This document shows positions 8,515-16,818 of a stretch of DNA of 64,000 nt, piece by piece. The stretch is from CAXBID01 sp963815305 (GTDB taxonomy: Bacteria; Bacteroidota; Bacteroidia; Flavobacteriales; Flavobacteriaceae), in the NCBI GenBank assembly GCA_963815305.1, contig CAWFFW010000001.1:2294001-2358000 (forward strand). Direction: 5' to 3'. Below the pieces are notes generated by a model, which was not told the origin of the DNA, ran no database searches, and was given only the letters and a program-made list of their open reading frames with translations. How positions within the stretch are numbered: position 1 is the first letter of the stretch; the number at the start of each line of letters is the position of its first letter. The translations under genes were made by a program, and so were the position numbers.

Positions 8515-9393
8515 ATGAATACAGAAACGACTTCAAAGATATTACCACAGCGTCAAGCAAAACCAAAATGGCTTAGAGTTAAACTTCCTACAGGTAAAAA
8601 ATATACTGAATTAAGAGGTTTAGTTGATAAATATAAGCTTAATACAATTTGTACTTCTGGAAGTTGCCCTAATATGGGAGAATGTTGGGGAGAAGGCACT
8701 GCAACCTTTATGATTTTAGGCAATATATGCACGCGCTCATGTGGTTTTTGTGGTGTTAAAACCGGAAGGCCAGAAACCGTGGATTGGGATGAGCCTGAAA
8801 AAGTAGGGCGCTCTATTAAAATAATGCAAATAAAACATGCAGTTTTAACGAGTGTTGATCGAGATGATTTAAAAGATATGGGAAGCATCATGTGGGCAGA
8901 AACTATAAAAGCTGTGCGCAGAATGAACCCTGAAACTACACTTGAAACTTTAATTCCAGATTTTCAGGGTATTGAACAACACATTGACAGAATTATAGCT
9001 GTTACTCCTGAAGTGGTGTCGCATAATATAGAAACTGTAAGACGCTTAACCAGAGAGGTTCGTATTCAAGCCAAATATGATCGAAGCATGGGGGTTTTAA
9101 AATATTTAAAACAACAAGGGCAACGTCGAACAAAATCTGGTATTATGCTTGGTTTAGGTGAGACTAGAGAAGAAGTTATTGAAACGCTTCATGATTTGAG
9201 AGCTAATGATGTAGATGTGGTGACTATTGGGCAATATCTTCAACCAAGCAAAAAACACTTACCTGTAAAACAATTTATCACTCCCGATCAATTTAAAGAA
9301 TATGAAACCATTGGTTTAGATTTAGGCTTTCGTCATGTTGAAAGTAGTGCTTTAGTGCGCTCCTCTTACAAGGCGCAAAAACATATTAACTAA
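8515..9393 (+). CDS. lipA: Lipoyl synthase
   Basis: A radical SAM enzyme of 292 aa that inserts two sulfurs into octanoyl groups on lipoyl-dependent enzymes. Both iron-sulfur sites are visible: the auxiliary cluster ligands C46, C51 and C57 in CTSGSCPNMGECW, and the SAM cluster C72, C76 and C79 in CTRSCGFC. The C-terminal VRSSYKA supplies the conserved serine ligand of the auxiliary cluster. The ATG at 8515 was chosen over an upstream in-frame start at 8452 because a perfect -7 box lies between them and because the extra residues match nothing in the family. A GAPDH gene starts two bases after the stop. Confidence 0.96.
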   Translation: MNTETTSKILPQRQAKPKWLRVKLPTGKKYTELRGLVDKYKLNTICTSGSCPNMGECWGEGTATFMILGNICTRSCGFCGVKTGRPETVDWDEPEKVGRSIKIMQIKHAVLTSVDRDDLKDMGSIMWAETIKAVRRMNPETTLETLIPDFQGIEQHIDRIIAVTPEVVSHNIETVRRLTREVRIQAKYDRSMGVLKYLKQQGQRRTKSGIMLGLGETREEVIETLHDLRANDVDVVTIGQYLQPSKKHLPVKQFITPDQFKEYETIGLDLGFRHVESSALVRSSYKAQKHIN

Positions 9394-9395
9394 TC

Positions 9396-10412
9396 ATGAT
9401 ACGCATCGCGATAACTGGTTTCGGCCGAATAGGTCGACGCGTTTTCAGGCTACTACAAAACCATGAAACTATTGAAGTGGTTGCGATAAACGATTTAGCT
9501 GATTCTAAAACCTTAAGTCATTTACTTAAATATGATAGCGTTCATGGTATTTTCAAAGGCACTTTTTCTTTTGATGAAAATCATATTATTGTTAATGATA
9601 AAAAAACACCTTTACTAAATAAAAAACATCCAAAAGACATCGATTGGAAACCGTATGATATCGATTATGTAATTGAATCTACTGGGAAATTTAAAACCAC
9701 CTCAGATTTAGAGTATCATATTAAAAATGGCGCTAAACAGGTTATTTTAAGTGTTCCACCTATTGAAGATGATATAAAAACCATAGTTTTAGGCGTTAAC
9801 GACCAAAGTATTGATGGTACTGAAACGATGATATCTAATGCATCGTGTACCACAAACAATGCAGCACCAATGATAGATATTATAAATAAACTTTGTGGTA
9901 TTAATCAGGCGTATATAACAACCATACATTCTTATACTTCAGATCAAAGTTTACACGATCAACCCCATCGTGATTTACGTCGGTCAAGAGCTGCTAGTCA
10001 ATCTATAGTGCCAACAACTACTGGTGCTGCCAAAGCACTAACAAAAATTTTCCCAGAATTATCTGATGTTATAGGGGGCTGCGGTATTAGAGTACCAGTA
10101 ATAAATGGCTCATTAACTGATATTACGTTTAATGTAAAAAACAATGTATCTATTAATAATATAAATGACGCCTTTAAGGAAGCATCTGAAAAACAGTATA
10201 AAGGAATTTTAGAATACACCGAAGATCCTATAGTTTCTGTAGATATATTTGGAAATACGCACTCTTGTATTTTTGATTCAGGTATGACTTCTGTAATAGG
10301 AAGTATGGTGAAAATAATTGGTTGGTATGATAATGAAACTGGCTATTCTTCTAGAATAATTGATTTGATATGTAATTTATCGGAAAAAAAGTATGTTTTG
10401 TCGACAAAATAA
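9396..10412 (+). CDS. gap: Glyceraldehyde-3-phosphate dehydrogenase
   Basis: A 338-aa GAPDH. The Rossmann motif GFGRIGRRVFR opens the protein. The acidic residue in INDLAD (D33 region) suggests NAD preference. SNASCTTN holds the catalytic cysteine C151, paired with H178 in TTIHSYT. DLRRSRAASQ and the C-terminal WYDNETGYSSR complete the phosphate and NAD sites. It converts glyceraldehyde-3-phosphate to 1,3-bisphosphoglycerate, or the reverse, in the cytoplasm. It lies 2 bases after lipA, so it is probably read from the lipA promoter. Flavobacteria often have more than one gap gene; which role this copy plays is not visible. Confidence 0.95.
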   Translation: MIRIAITGFGRIGRRVFRLLQNHETIEVVAINDLADSKTLSHLLKYDSVHGIFKGTFSFDENHIIVNDKKTPLLNKKHPKDIDWKPYDIDYVIESTGKFKTTSDLEYHIKNGAKQVILSVPPIEDDIKTIVLGVNDQSIDGTETMISNASCTTNNAAPMIDIINKLCGINQAYITTIHSYTSDQSLHDQPHRDLRRSRAASQSIVPTTTGAAKALTKIFPELSDVIGGCGIRVPVINGSLTDITFNVKNNVSINNINDAFKEASEKQYKGILEYTEDPIVSVDIFGNTHSCIFDSGMTSVIGSMVKIIGWYDNETGYSSRIIDLICNLSEKKYVLSTK

Positions 10413-10413
10413 T

Positions 10414-10421
10414 TATATTTG
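10414..10421 (+). promoter_or_regulatory. -7 promoter box of the hybrid kinase gene
   Basis: TATATTTG is an exact TAnnTTTG match ending 18 bases before the ATG at 10440. It overlaps an upstream in-frame TTG, so that TTG is unlikely to be the start. Confidence 0.6.
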
Positions 10422-10439
10422 TCCGTAATATCGAGTAAT

Positions 10440-12692
10440 ATGTCCCAGATAAAAAATTACATATACATAGTCTTGCTCTTGTTTAGCATCAACGCATCTT
10501 CACAAAAAACCATTGATGAAGATCCTGAAATATTACAAAATAATATAAATTACCGCATAACCCAATCACAATTAGCACTCGAGAATTACAATTATTATAA
10601 AGCAGAAAAAAATCTTGATGAAGCTTTATTGTTAGCAAAAAAATTGGAAAACAATAAAAGCGAAGGGATTATTTATAATCTAAAAGGTAAATTGCATCTA
10701 TTAAAAGAGGAACTTGATAATGCTTTAAAATCGCTAAATAAAGCCATTGAAATTCAAAGAATTACGAAAGACGATGGTAATTTAGCAAACTCATATAAAA
10801 CTTTAGCAGAGGTTTATGCTAGAAAAAAAGACTTTTCTCAAGCTTCAGATTATTTTAAATCTGCTAAAAACCTATTCCAACAGGAGGGATTAGATTTAGG
10901 TTTAACCGAAACGCTTCTTGCTGAGGGAAAAACCAATATACAAATAAAAAATTACAGAAAAGCTAGACCCATTATTGAACAATGTTTAGTCCAAGCCAAA
11001 AAAATAGGATTATTAAAAATACAAAGTGATGCACTCATATCTTACGGAATTATCTACAACAAATTAGGTGATAATGAGAAAGCTTTAACATATGCAAATG
11101 AAGGACTAAAAATAGCGAAAGCAAACAATTACGTAAATATAATTAATACTGGCTATTTTGTACTTAGTGATATTAACCAAAGCATAGGCAATAATAATCA
11201 GAGTATAGAAAATATTAAAATCTCTAGAGATTATTTAAAATTACACATAACGCTTTCAGATTCCCTAAGAAATTTAAAAACTACTTTTTCATCAAAAGAT
11301 CAAGAATTACAAAATTTGATAAAAGAGATGGCTCAAAAAAATAAGGATATTGAAGAACAAAAAGAAAAAGCAGAAGAAGATAGTGGTGTAAGAACTTTAA
11401 CCTCTATTTTAAGTGTTGCCTTAATTACTATTTTATCGCTACTAACACTTTCTTTATATAAAAACAATAACATTAGATTAAAAACCAATAATATGCTTCA
11501 TAAAAAAAATGGAGAACTTATTATTGCCAAAGAAAAGGCAGAATTAGCCTCAAAAACAAAAGCTAATTTCTTATCTACGGTAACGCACGAACTTCGAACC
11601 CCGCTTTATGCTGTAACGGGTTTAAGTAATATGCTACTAGAAGAAAATCCAAAACCAGAACAAATACAACATTTAAAATCGCTCAAATTTTCAGGTGATT
11701 ATTTGCTAACCTTTATAAATGATATTCTTCAAATAAATAAAATTGAGGCTAATAAAGTTGAAATCGAACCAGAATCTTTCAATTTAAAAAAGAAAATAAA
11801 CAATATAGTACTTGCCTTAAACAATTCAGCGAACGATAATAATATTAAAATACATTTTGAATTCGATAAAGATTTACCAGAAAATTTTATTGCAGATCAA
11901 TTAAAAATATCTCAGATTCTAATCAATCTTATTGGTAACTCAATTAAATTTACCAAAAATGGTGACATTTGGATTCGAGTTTATAAAATTGACCAAAAGG
12001 ATAATAAATATACACTACGATTTGAAGTTGAAGATAATGGCATTGGCATAAGTCAAGAAAAACAGGATAATATGTTCGAAAGCTTTTCTCAAGGTTCAAT
12101 ACAAATAAACCGAAAATACGGTGGAACTGGTTTAGGATTATCGATTGTAAAGGGTTTAATTGATATTTTAAAAGGGAAAATTTATGTAAAAAGTGAACTT
12201 GAAAAAGGAACTACGTTTTATTTTGAAATTCCATTAGAATACACTTCCGTAGAGGAAGCAAAAGAAAAGAAAGTCACCTATTTTGAAGGTAATGCTGAAG
12301 ATGTGGACTTAACTAACGTAAAAATTCTAGTCGTTGAAGACAATAAAATAAACCAAATGATTACCAAAAAGATTCTTACCAAAATGAATCTTAAATGTGA
12401 TATTATTGATAATGGTGAGGACGCTGTTGATATGATTAAGGCCAATAAATACGATATTATTTTAATGGATATTCACATGCCTGGAATTAGTGGTATGGAA
12501 GCCACTAAAAGAGTACGTGCTTTTGATAAAAAACTAACTATTTTTGCTTTAACAGCGGTTACTATTGAGGATAAAATGCATGAATTTGATGAAGCAGGTT
12601 TTACAGATATTATACCTAAACCCTTTAAACAAGAGGAATTTGAGAAAAAACTTTATAACGCTCTGGCTAAAAAAAATAATAAATCTGCTTAA
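10440..12692 (+). CDS. TPR-containing hybrid sensor histidine kinase/response regulator
   Basis: A protein of about 750 aa. A signal peptide (ending INASSQ) leads into tetratricopeptide-like repeats (about residues 40-265), a short coiled coil, one membrane helix (about 320-338), then cytoplasmic signalling domains. The HisKA domain has the phosphorylated histidine in THELRTPLYA (H383). The ATPase domain shows NLIGNSIKFT, DNGIGIS and GGTGLGLSI. A receiver domain with the aspartate in ILMDIHMPG and the switch lysine in IPKPF ends the protein. The periplasmic TPR part probably binds a partner or ligand. There is no output DNA-binding domain, so phosphate must pass on elsewhere. The ATG at 10440 fits the -7 box at 10414. 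The 3' end overlaps the converging lpxK by 4 bases. Confidence 0.9.
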   Translation: MSQIKNYIYIVLLLFSINASSQKTIDEDPEILQNNINYRITQSQLALENYNYYKAEKNLDEALLLAKKLENNKSEGIIYNLKGKLHLLKEELDNALKSLNKAIEIQRITKDDGNLANSYKTLAEVYARKKDFSQASDYFKSAKNLFQQEGLDLGLTETLLAEGKTNIQIKNYRKARPIIEQCLVQAKKIGLLKIQSDALISYGIIYNKLGDNEKALTYANEGLKIAKANNYVNIINTGYFVLSDINQSIGNNNQSIENIKISRDYLKLHITLSDSLRNLKTTFSSKDQELQNLIKEMAQKNKDIEEQKEKAEEDSGVRTLTSILSVALITILSLLTLSLYKNNNIRLKTNNMLHKKNGELIIAKEKAELASKTKANFLSTVTHELRTPLYAVTGLSNMLLEENPKPEQIQHLKSLKFSGDYLLTFINDILQINKIEANKVEIEPESFNLKKKINNIVLALNNSANDNNIKIHFEFDKDLPENFIADQLKISQILINLIGNSIKFTKNGDIWIRVYKIDQKDNKYTLRFEVEDNGIGISQEKQDNMFESFSQGSIQINRKYGGTGLGLSIVKGLIDILKGKIYVKSELEKGTTFYFEIPLEYTSVEEAKEKKVTYFEGNAEDVDLTNVKILVVEDNKINQMITKKILTKMNLKCDIIDNGEDAVDMIKANKYDIILMDIHMPGISGMEATKRVRAFDKKLTIFALTAVTIEDKMHEFDEAGFTDIIPKPFKQEEFEKKLYNALAKKNNKSA

Positions 12693-13732
12693 TTAGCCAC
12701 GAAGCTTTTAACCAATGTATTAAATTTTATTTCATTATCAATAACGACCTCTATTGGTAAATAAAATAATTTATCTTTTAGTGATTTATTCGGTTTTAAT
12801 CGCATAAAATCTTTTTCTGTGGTTACTATTAATTCCTTTTTATTCAATTCGGAAATATCTTGTTGAGAAAATTCATGATGATCTTTAAATTTTAAATGCT
12901 CAAATGTTAAGCTTCTATCGTTTAAAAAATCAACTAAAGGTTTTGAATTTGCAATACCCGTAACCAGTGTAAAGCTTAATAAATCTTGTAGCTTAATATC
13001 AGAATTGGCCGAAATAACTTTTTCAGAATATTTAATAGAACTAAAAAATACATATTGATTATGATTCGGTTTCATTTGGCTGACCATTTTCGCCTTTTCA
13101 AATTCACCTAAAGCTTTTGGAGATTTAGTAACAACAATCATATCAGCTCTTTTTGCGCCGCTTTTAGGCTCTCTTAAATTACCTGTTGGCAAAACATAAT
13201 CGTTAAAAAATGGATTTTCATAAGTAGTTAATAATATATTAAAACCCGCTTTTACTTTTCTGTGCTGGTAAGCATCATCTAACAAAATTATATCGGGTTT
13301 ATACTTTTGCTTTTGTAGTTCAGTAATTCCGTTTTGTCTGTTTGAATCGACAGCTACTAAAATAGTACTGCCAAATTTATTATAAAACTGAAAAGGTTCA
13401 TCGCCAACAGATTCTGCTGTGGCATTTTCATTTGCTAATTTAAACCCTTTGGTTTGCCTTTTATAGCCTCTACTTAAGGTGGCAACTTTATGGTCATCTT
13501 TTAAAAGCCTAATTAAATATTCAATCATTGGTGTTTTACCAGTACCACCAACACTTAAATTCCCCACGCAAATAATAGGGAAATTGTAAGATTTAGATTT
13601 TTTTAATCCCAAATCATATAATTTATTTCGTAACCAAGTTACCCCATAGTAAATGGCTACAAAAGGGAAAAATATTTTTCTTAAAACCTTCACAGCAACG
13701 AATGTAATTATTTTATCTTTGAATTTAAACAC
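12689..13732 (-). CDS. lpxK: Tetraacyldisaccharide 4'-kinase
   Basis: LpxK phosphorylates the 4' position of the lipid A disaccharide at the inner membrane. The 347-aa protein has an N-terminal hydrophobic, membrane-associating stretch (FFPFVAIYYGVTWLRNKLYD) and a P-loop, CVGNLSVGGTGKTP (about residues 55-68). LLDDAYQHRKV holds the conserved DDxxQHR catalytic motif. The late motif VTTEKDFMRL is also typical. It shows that the organism makes lipid A. It converges with the hybrid kinase gene, and its 5' end contains the promoter of the divergent Nif3-family gene. Confidence 0.95.
   Translation of the reverse strand: MFKFKDKIITFVAVKVLRKIFFPFVAIYYGVTWLRNKLYDLGLKKSKSYNFPIICVGNLSVGGTGKTPMIEYLIRLLKDDHKVATLSRGYKRQTKGFKLANENATAESVGDEPFQFYNKFGSTILVAVDSNRQNGITELQKQKYKPDIILLDDAYQHRKVKAGFNILLTTYENPFFNDYVLPTGNLREPKSGAKRADMIVVTKSPKALGEFEKAKMVSQMKPNHNQYVFFSSIKYSEKVISANSDIKLQDLLSFTLVTGIANSKPLVDFLNDRSLTFEHLKFKDHHEFSQQDISELNKKELIVTTEKDFMRLKPNKSLKDKLFYLPIEVVIDNEIKFNTLVKSFVAN
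13714..13721 (+). promoter_or_regulatory. -7 promoter box of the Nif3-family gene, inside lpxK
   Basis: TATCTTTG is an exact TAnnTTTG match 18 bases before the ATG at 13740. It lies within the first codons of the divergent lpxK gene (start 13732), so the two promoters overlap. Confidence 0.6.
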
Positions 13733-13739
13733 AAATAGT

Positions 13740-14834
13740 ATGATTGTACAAGACGTTATAAATCATTTAGAAAAACTCGCTCCCTTAGCTTACGCTGAAG
13801 ACTTTGATAACGTTGGCCTTTTGGTAGGTGATAAAAACACAAAACTTACTGGCGTTCTAGTTACTTTAGATACTTTGGAAACTGTTGTAGATGAGGCTAT
13901 TGATAAAAAATGCAACCTTATTGTAAGCTTCCACCCTATTATATTTAAAGGTTTAAAAAAGTTAACTGGTAAAAGTTATGTAGAGCGTGTCGTCATGAAA
14001 GCTATAAAAAATGACATTGGTATTTATGCCATTCATACTGCGTTAGACAATGCTAAACTAGGTGTAAACGATGTGATTTGCAATCAATTAGAATTATTAA
14101 ACAAACGTATTTTAATTCCACAAAGCGAAACTATTAAAAAATTAACTACTTATATTCCAAAAGATGAGGCTGAACAGTTACGACAAGCACTTTTTAATGA
14201 AAATGCTGGAAACATAGGCAATTACAGTCATTGTAGTTTTAATGTAGAAGGTTATGGAACTTATAATGGTAATGAAAATTCCAATCCAACTATAGGCAAA
14301 AAAGGAATTACCCATACCGAAGCTGAAACTAAAATTACGGTTACTTACTCAAAACATTTAGAATCAAAAATACTGAAAGCGCTTTTTAAAAATCATTCTT
14401 ACGAAGAAGTTGCTTATGAAATTACAACTTTAGATAATAAAAATCAAAATTTGGGTATGGGCATGATAGGAGAATTTAATAATCCCATGAGTGAAGAAGC
14501 TTTCTTAAAACACGTAAAGACTAAAATGGAAACAGGTTTTGTAAGACATTCATCATTTTTAAATAAAAAAATTAAAAGAGTTGCTGTTTTAGGCGGCTCT
14601 GGTAGTTTTGCTATTGAAGCAGCAAAATCTGCTGGTGCTGAAGCTTTTGTGACTGCTGACTTAAAATATCATGACTTTTTCTCTGCTGAAAAAAACATCT
14701 TATTAGCAGATATTGGACATTATGAAAGCGAGCAGTTCACAAAAAACCTTTTAGTAGCGTATCTTACAAAAAAAATTACTAATTTTGCCATCATTTTATC
14801 AAACACAGATACAAATCCTGTAAAGTATTTTTAA
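13740..14834 (+). CDS. Nif3-like dinuclear metal-centre protein (GTP cyclohydrolase I type 2 family)
   Basis: A 364-aa member of the Nif3/DUF34 family, a hexameric protein with a two-metal site. Visible motifs are DNVGLLVGD near the N-terminus, SFHPIIFKGLKK, YAIHTALDNAKLGVND and, late, LGGSGSFAIE with GHYESEQF, which provide the His/Asp/Glu metal ligands. The central insertion of about 100 residues is typical of the long form. The molecular function is unsettled in the family. The ATG at 13740 was preferred over an in-frame start at 13653 because the -7 box lies between them. A coiled-coil DUF164-type gene follows 3 bases after the stop, a pairing common in Bacteroidota. Confidence 0.9.
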   Translation: MIVQDVINHLEKLAPLAYAEDFDNVGLLVGDKNTKLTGVLVTLDTLETVVDEAIDKKCNLIVSFHPIIFKGLKKLTGKSYVERVVMKAIKNDIGIYAIHTALDNAKLGVNDVICNQLELLNKRILIPQSETIKKLTTYIPKDEAEQLRQALFNENAGNIGNYSHCSFNVEGYGTYNGNENSNPTIGKKGITHTEAETKITVTYSKHLESKILKALFKNHSYEEVAYEITTLDNKNQNLGMGMIGEFNNPMSEEAFLKHVKTKMETGFVRHSSFLNKKIKRVAVLGGSGSFAIEAAKSAGAEAFVTADLKYHDFFSAEKNILLADIGHYESEQFTKNLLVAYLTKKITNFAIILSNTDTNPVKYF

Positions 14835-14837
14835 AGT

Positions 14838-15617
14838 ATGGCCAAAAAGAAAGAAGTTACTGTAGAAGAGCGTTTAAGAGCCCTTTATGACTTACAAATT
14901 ATAGATTCTCGCATCGATGAAATTAGAAATGTTCGCGGAGAACTTCCTTTGGAAGTCCGCGATTTAGAAGATGAAGTTGCTGGTTTAAACATGAGATTGG
15001 AAAAACTCGTTGCTAATTTAGAGGTCATTGATAACGATATTGCTGGAAAAAAGAATCTTATTGAAGAATCTAAAGCTTTAATGAAAAAGTACAGTGAGCA
15101 GCAAAAAAATGTTAGAAATAACAGGGAGTATAATTCTTTAACCAAAGAAATTGAATTTCAAGAATTAGAAATTGAATTGGCTGAAAAGCATATTAAAGAA
15201 TTCAAAGTTCAAATTGAGCAGAAAAAAGAAGTTATAGCTGAAACTAAAGACCGTTTAAAAGGACGTCAAACACACTTAAAACACAAAAAAAGTGAATTAG
15301 ATGCTATTTTAGCCGAAACTGAAAAGGAAGAAAAAGCATTAATTCAGAAATCTGAAGATTACAAAGAGCAAATCGAAGATCGTTTAGTAGCTGCTTACAC
15401 CCGTATAAGAAATAACGTTAAGAATGGTTTAGCAGTGGTACCTATTGAAAGAGGGGCTTCTGGCGGGTCTTTCTTTACCATACCACCGCAAGTGCAGGTA
15501 GAAATTGCTTCTAGAAAAAAAGTTATTACTGATGAACACAGTGGTAGAATTTTAGTTGATGCCGCATTAGCAGAAGAACAAAAAGCAAAAATGGCAAAAA
15601 TGTTTGCAAAGCTTTAA
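14838..15617 (+). CDS. DUF164-family coiled-coil protein with a cysteine-less zinc-ribbon remnant
   Basis: A 259-aa protein made mostly of a long coiled coil (residues 10-180) followed by a small C-terminal domain. In the family the C-terminal part is a C4 zinc ribbon that ends in a CxxxGRIL pattern. Here the same frame is recognisable (FFTIPPQVQVEIAS and EHSGRILVD), but all four cysteines are absent. The protein should therefore not bind zinc there. It lies 3 bases after the Nif3-family gene and is probably co-transcribed with it. The family has been linked to nucleic-acid binding; no function can be assigned here. Confidence 0.82.
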   Translation: MAKKKEVTVEERLRALYDLQIIDSRIDEIRNVRGELPLEVRDLEDEVAGLNMRLEKLVANLEVIDNDIAGKKNLIEESKALMKKYSEQQKNVRNNREYNSLTKEIEFQELEIELAEKHIKEFKVQIEQKKEVIAETKDRLKGRQTHLKHKKSELDAILAETEKEEKALIQKSEDYKEQIEDRLVAAYTRIRNNVKNGLAVVPIERGASGGSFFTIPPQVQVEIASRKKVITDEHSGRILVDAALAEEQKAKMAKMFAKL

Positions 15618-15638
15618 AAATATTTTAAACACAAATTA

Positions 15639-15668
15639 AAAGCCTTTCATAATGAAAGGCTTTTTTTT
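15639..15668 (+). terminator. Rho-independent terminator
   Basis: Perfect 10-bp stem AAAGCCTTTC (15639-15648) with GAAAGGCTTT (15654-15663), loop ATAAT, then T's. It closes the Nif3/coiled-coil operon. Confidence 0.92.
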
Positions 15669-15738
15669 GTTAAGAAAAATTTCACATAAAGTCATTTAAG
15701 GTTTCGTATTTTTATGCGTCTATAAAAAGAAAAAGAAC

Positions 15739-16395
15739 ATGAAAAAATTAATTCTATTATTTACCATTGCCCTATTATTTAATTGCAAAAACTCAGCACA
15801 AATAAATCCAAAACAAGAAGCCGTAATTAATGCAGAACCTATTCAAGTGTCCTTAAAAAACGGAAAAGCTCGTGCATATTTTGCGAGTGGCTGTTTTTGG
15901 TGTGTTGAAGCTATATATGAAAGCATCAAAGGTGTCGAAGAATCTATTTCGGGATATTCTGGGGGCTATACAGAAAACCCAACTTACGAAGCCAGTAATA
16001 CTGGTAGAACAGGTCATGCAGAAGCAGTAGAAATTATTTATGATCCCAACATAATCAGTTTTGAAACTTTAGTCGATGTTTATTTTGGTTCCCAAAATGT
16101 AACGCAGATAAACGGGCAAGGCAATGATATAGGTTCGCAATATCGCTCAATAATTTTTTATCAAAATGATGCACAAAAACAAATCATTTTAGAAAAAAAA
16201 GCTGCTTTAGCTAAAAAGTTAGACGCTAAAATAGCTGCTGAAGTGTATCCTTTTCAAAAATTTTGGATAGCAGAAGATTATCATCAAAATTATGAAAAAT
16301 TACATCCAAATAATAGTTACATCAAAAATATATCTGTACCTAGACTGAATCGTTTTAAGACGAAATTTCCAGATCTTCTTATTAAAGATCATTAA
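15739..16395 (+). CDS. msrA: Peptide-methionine (S)-S-oxide reductase, exported
   Basis: MsrA reduces methionine sulfoxide in damaged proteins. The 218-aa protein has the active-site motif GCFWCVEA (catalytic C52). GYSGGYTENPTYE, GRTGHAEAVE and GSQYRSIIF complete the family signature. The N-terminus MKKLILLFTIALLFNC is a signal peptide with a probable lipobox cysteine at residue 16, so the enzyme probably works in the periplasm as a lipoprotein. The recycling cysteine near the C-terminus of many MsrA proteins is not evident. It stands alone, between terminator 15639 and a gene-free stretch. Confidence 0.93.
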   Translation: MKKLILLFTIALLFNCKNSAQINPKQEAVINAEPIQVSLKNGKARAYFASGCFWCVEAIYESIKGVEESISGYSGGYTENPTYEASNTGRTGHAEAVEIIYDPNIISFETLVDVYFGSQNVTQINGQGNDIGSQYRSIIFYQNDAQKQIILEKKAALAKKLDAKIAAEVYPFQKFWIAEDYHQNYEKLHPNNSYIKNISVPRLNRFKTKFPDLLIKDH

Positions 16396-16818
16396 TATAC
16401 TTCAATCTATCACTATACTAAAAAATTTTATAATGGCATCAATTTCTTGCTTTTTTCACACAATTAATTAAATTCTAAATTTTTTTGTGTATCCTAAAAA
16501 GTAAAGATATCAATTGCACCTATTGAGATTCATGATATTTATTTTGGATACATTTTATCTTCAGTGTTCTCCATAAAATTATTTAATGAACGTTAAGATG
16601 AAGAATATCAAATCATATTTATTTAGTGCGTTTGGGCATGTATCTCTAAATCAATAAAACACTATCAGTTTTATAATTTTTAAAGCTTTTTTTACGAAAA
16701 AGGATAAAGTCTGCTATCAAAAAAAACAATTAAGTAATACTTTAAACGGTCATCATATTTTCTCAAAAAATAATCTTATTTTTATTCTTAACACATCCAA
16801 TTTCTATTTTCAAATTTT
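16396..16818. other. Gene-free stretch
   Basis: About 420 AT-rich bases between msrA and the glycosidase gene. I see no plausible coding frame, no structured RNA and no clean -7 box close to the 16819 start. Confidence 0.5.

Noticed and set aside
10419..10439. TTG start for the hybrid kinase
   Set aside because: The TTG is the end of the -7 box; the ATG at 10440 gives a normal signal peptide.
13653..13739. Longer start for the Nif3-family gene
   Set aside because: The extra residues precede the family N-terminus and contain the gene's -7 box.
16396..16818. Riboswitch or small RNA before the glycosidase gene
   Set aside because: No stable GC-containing stem or known motif could be found by eye.
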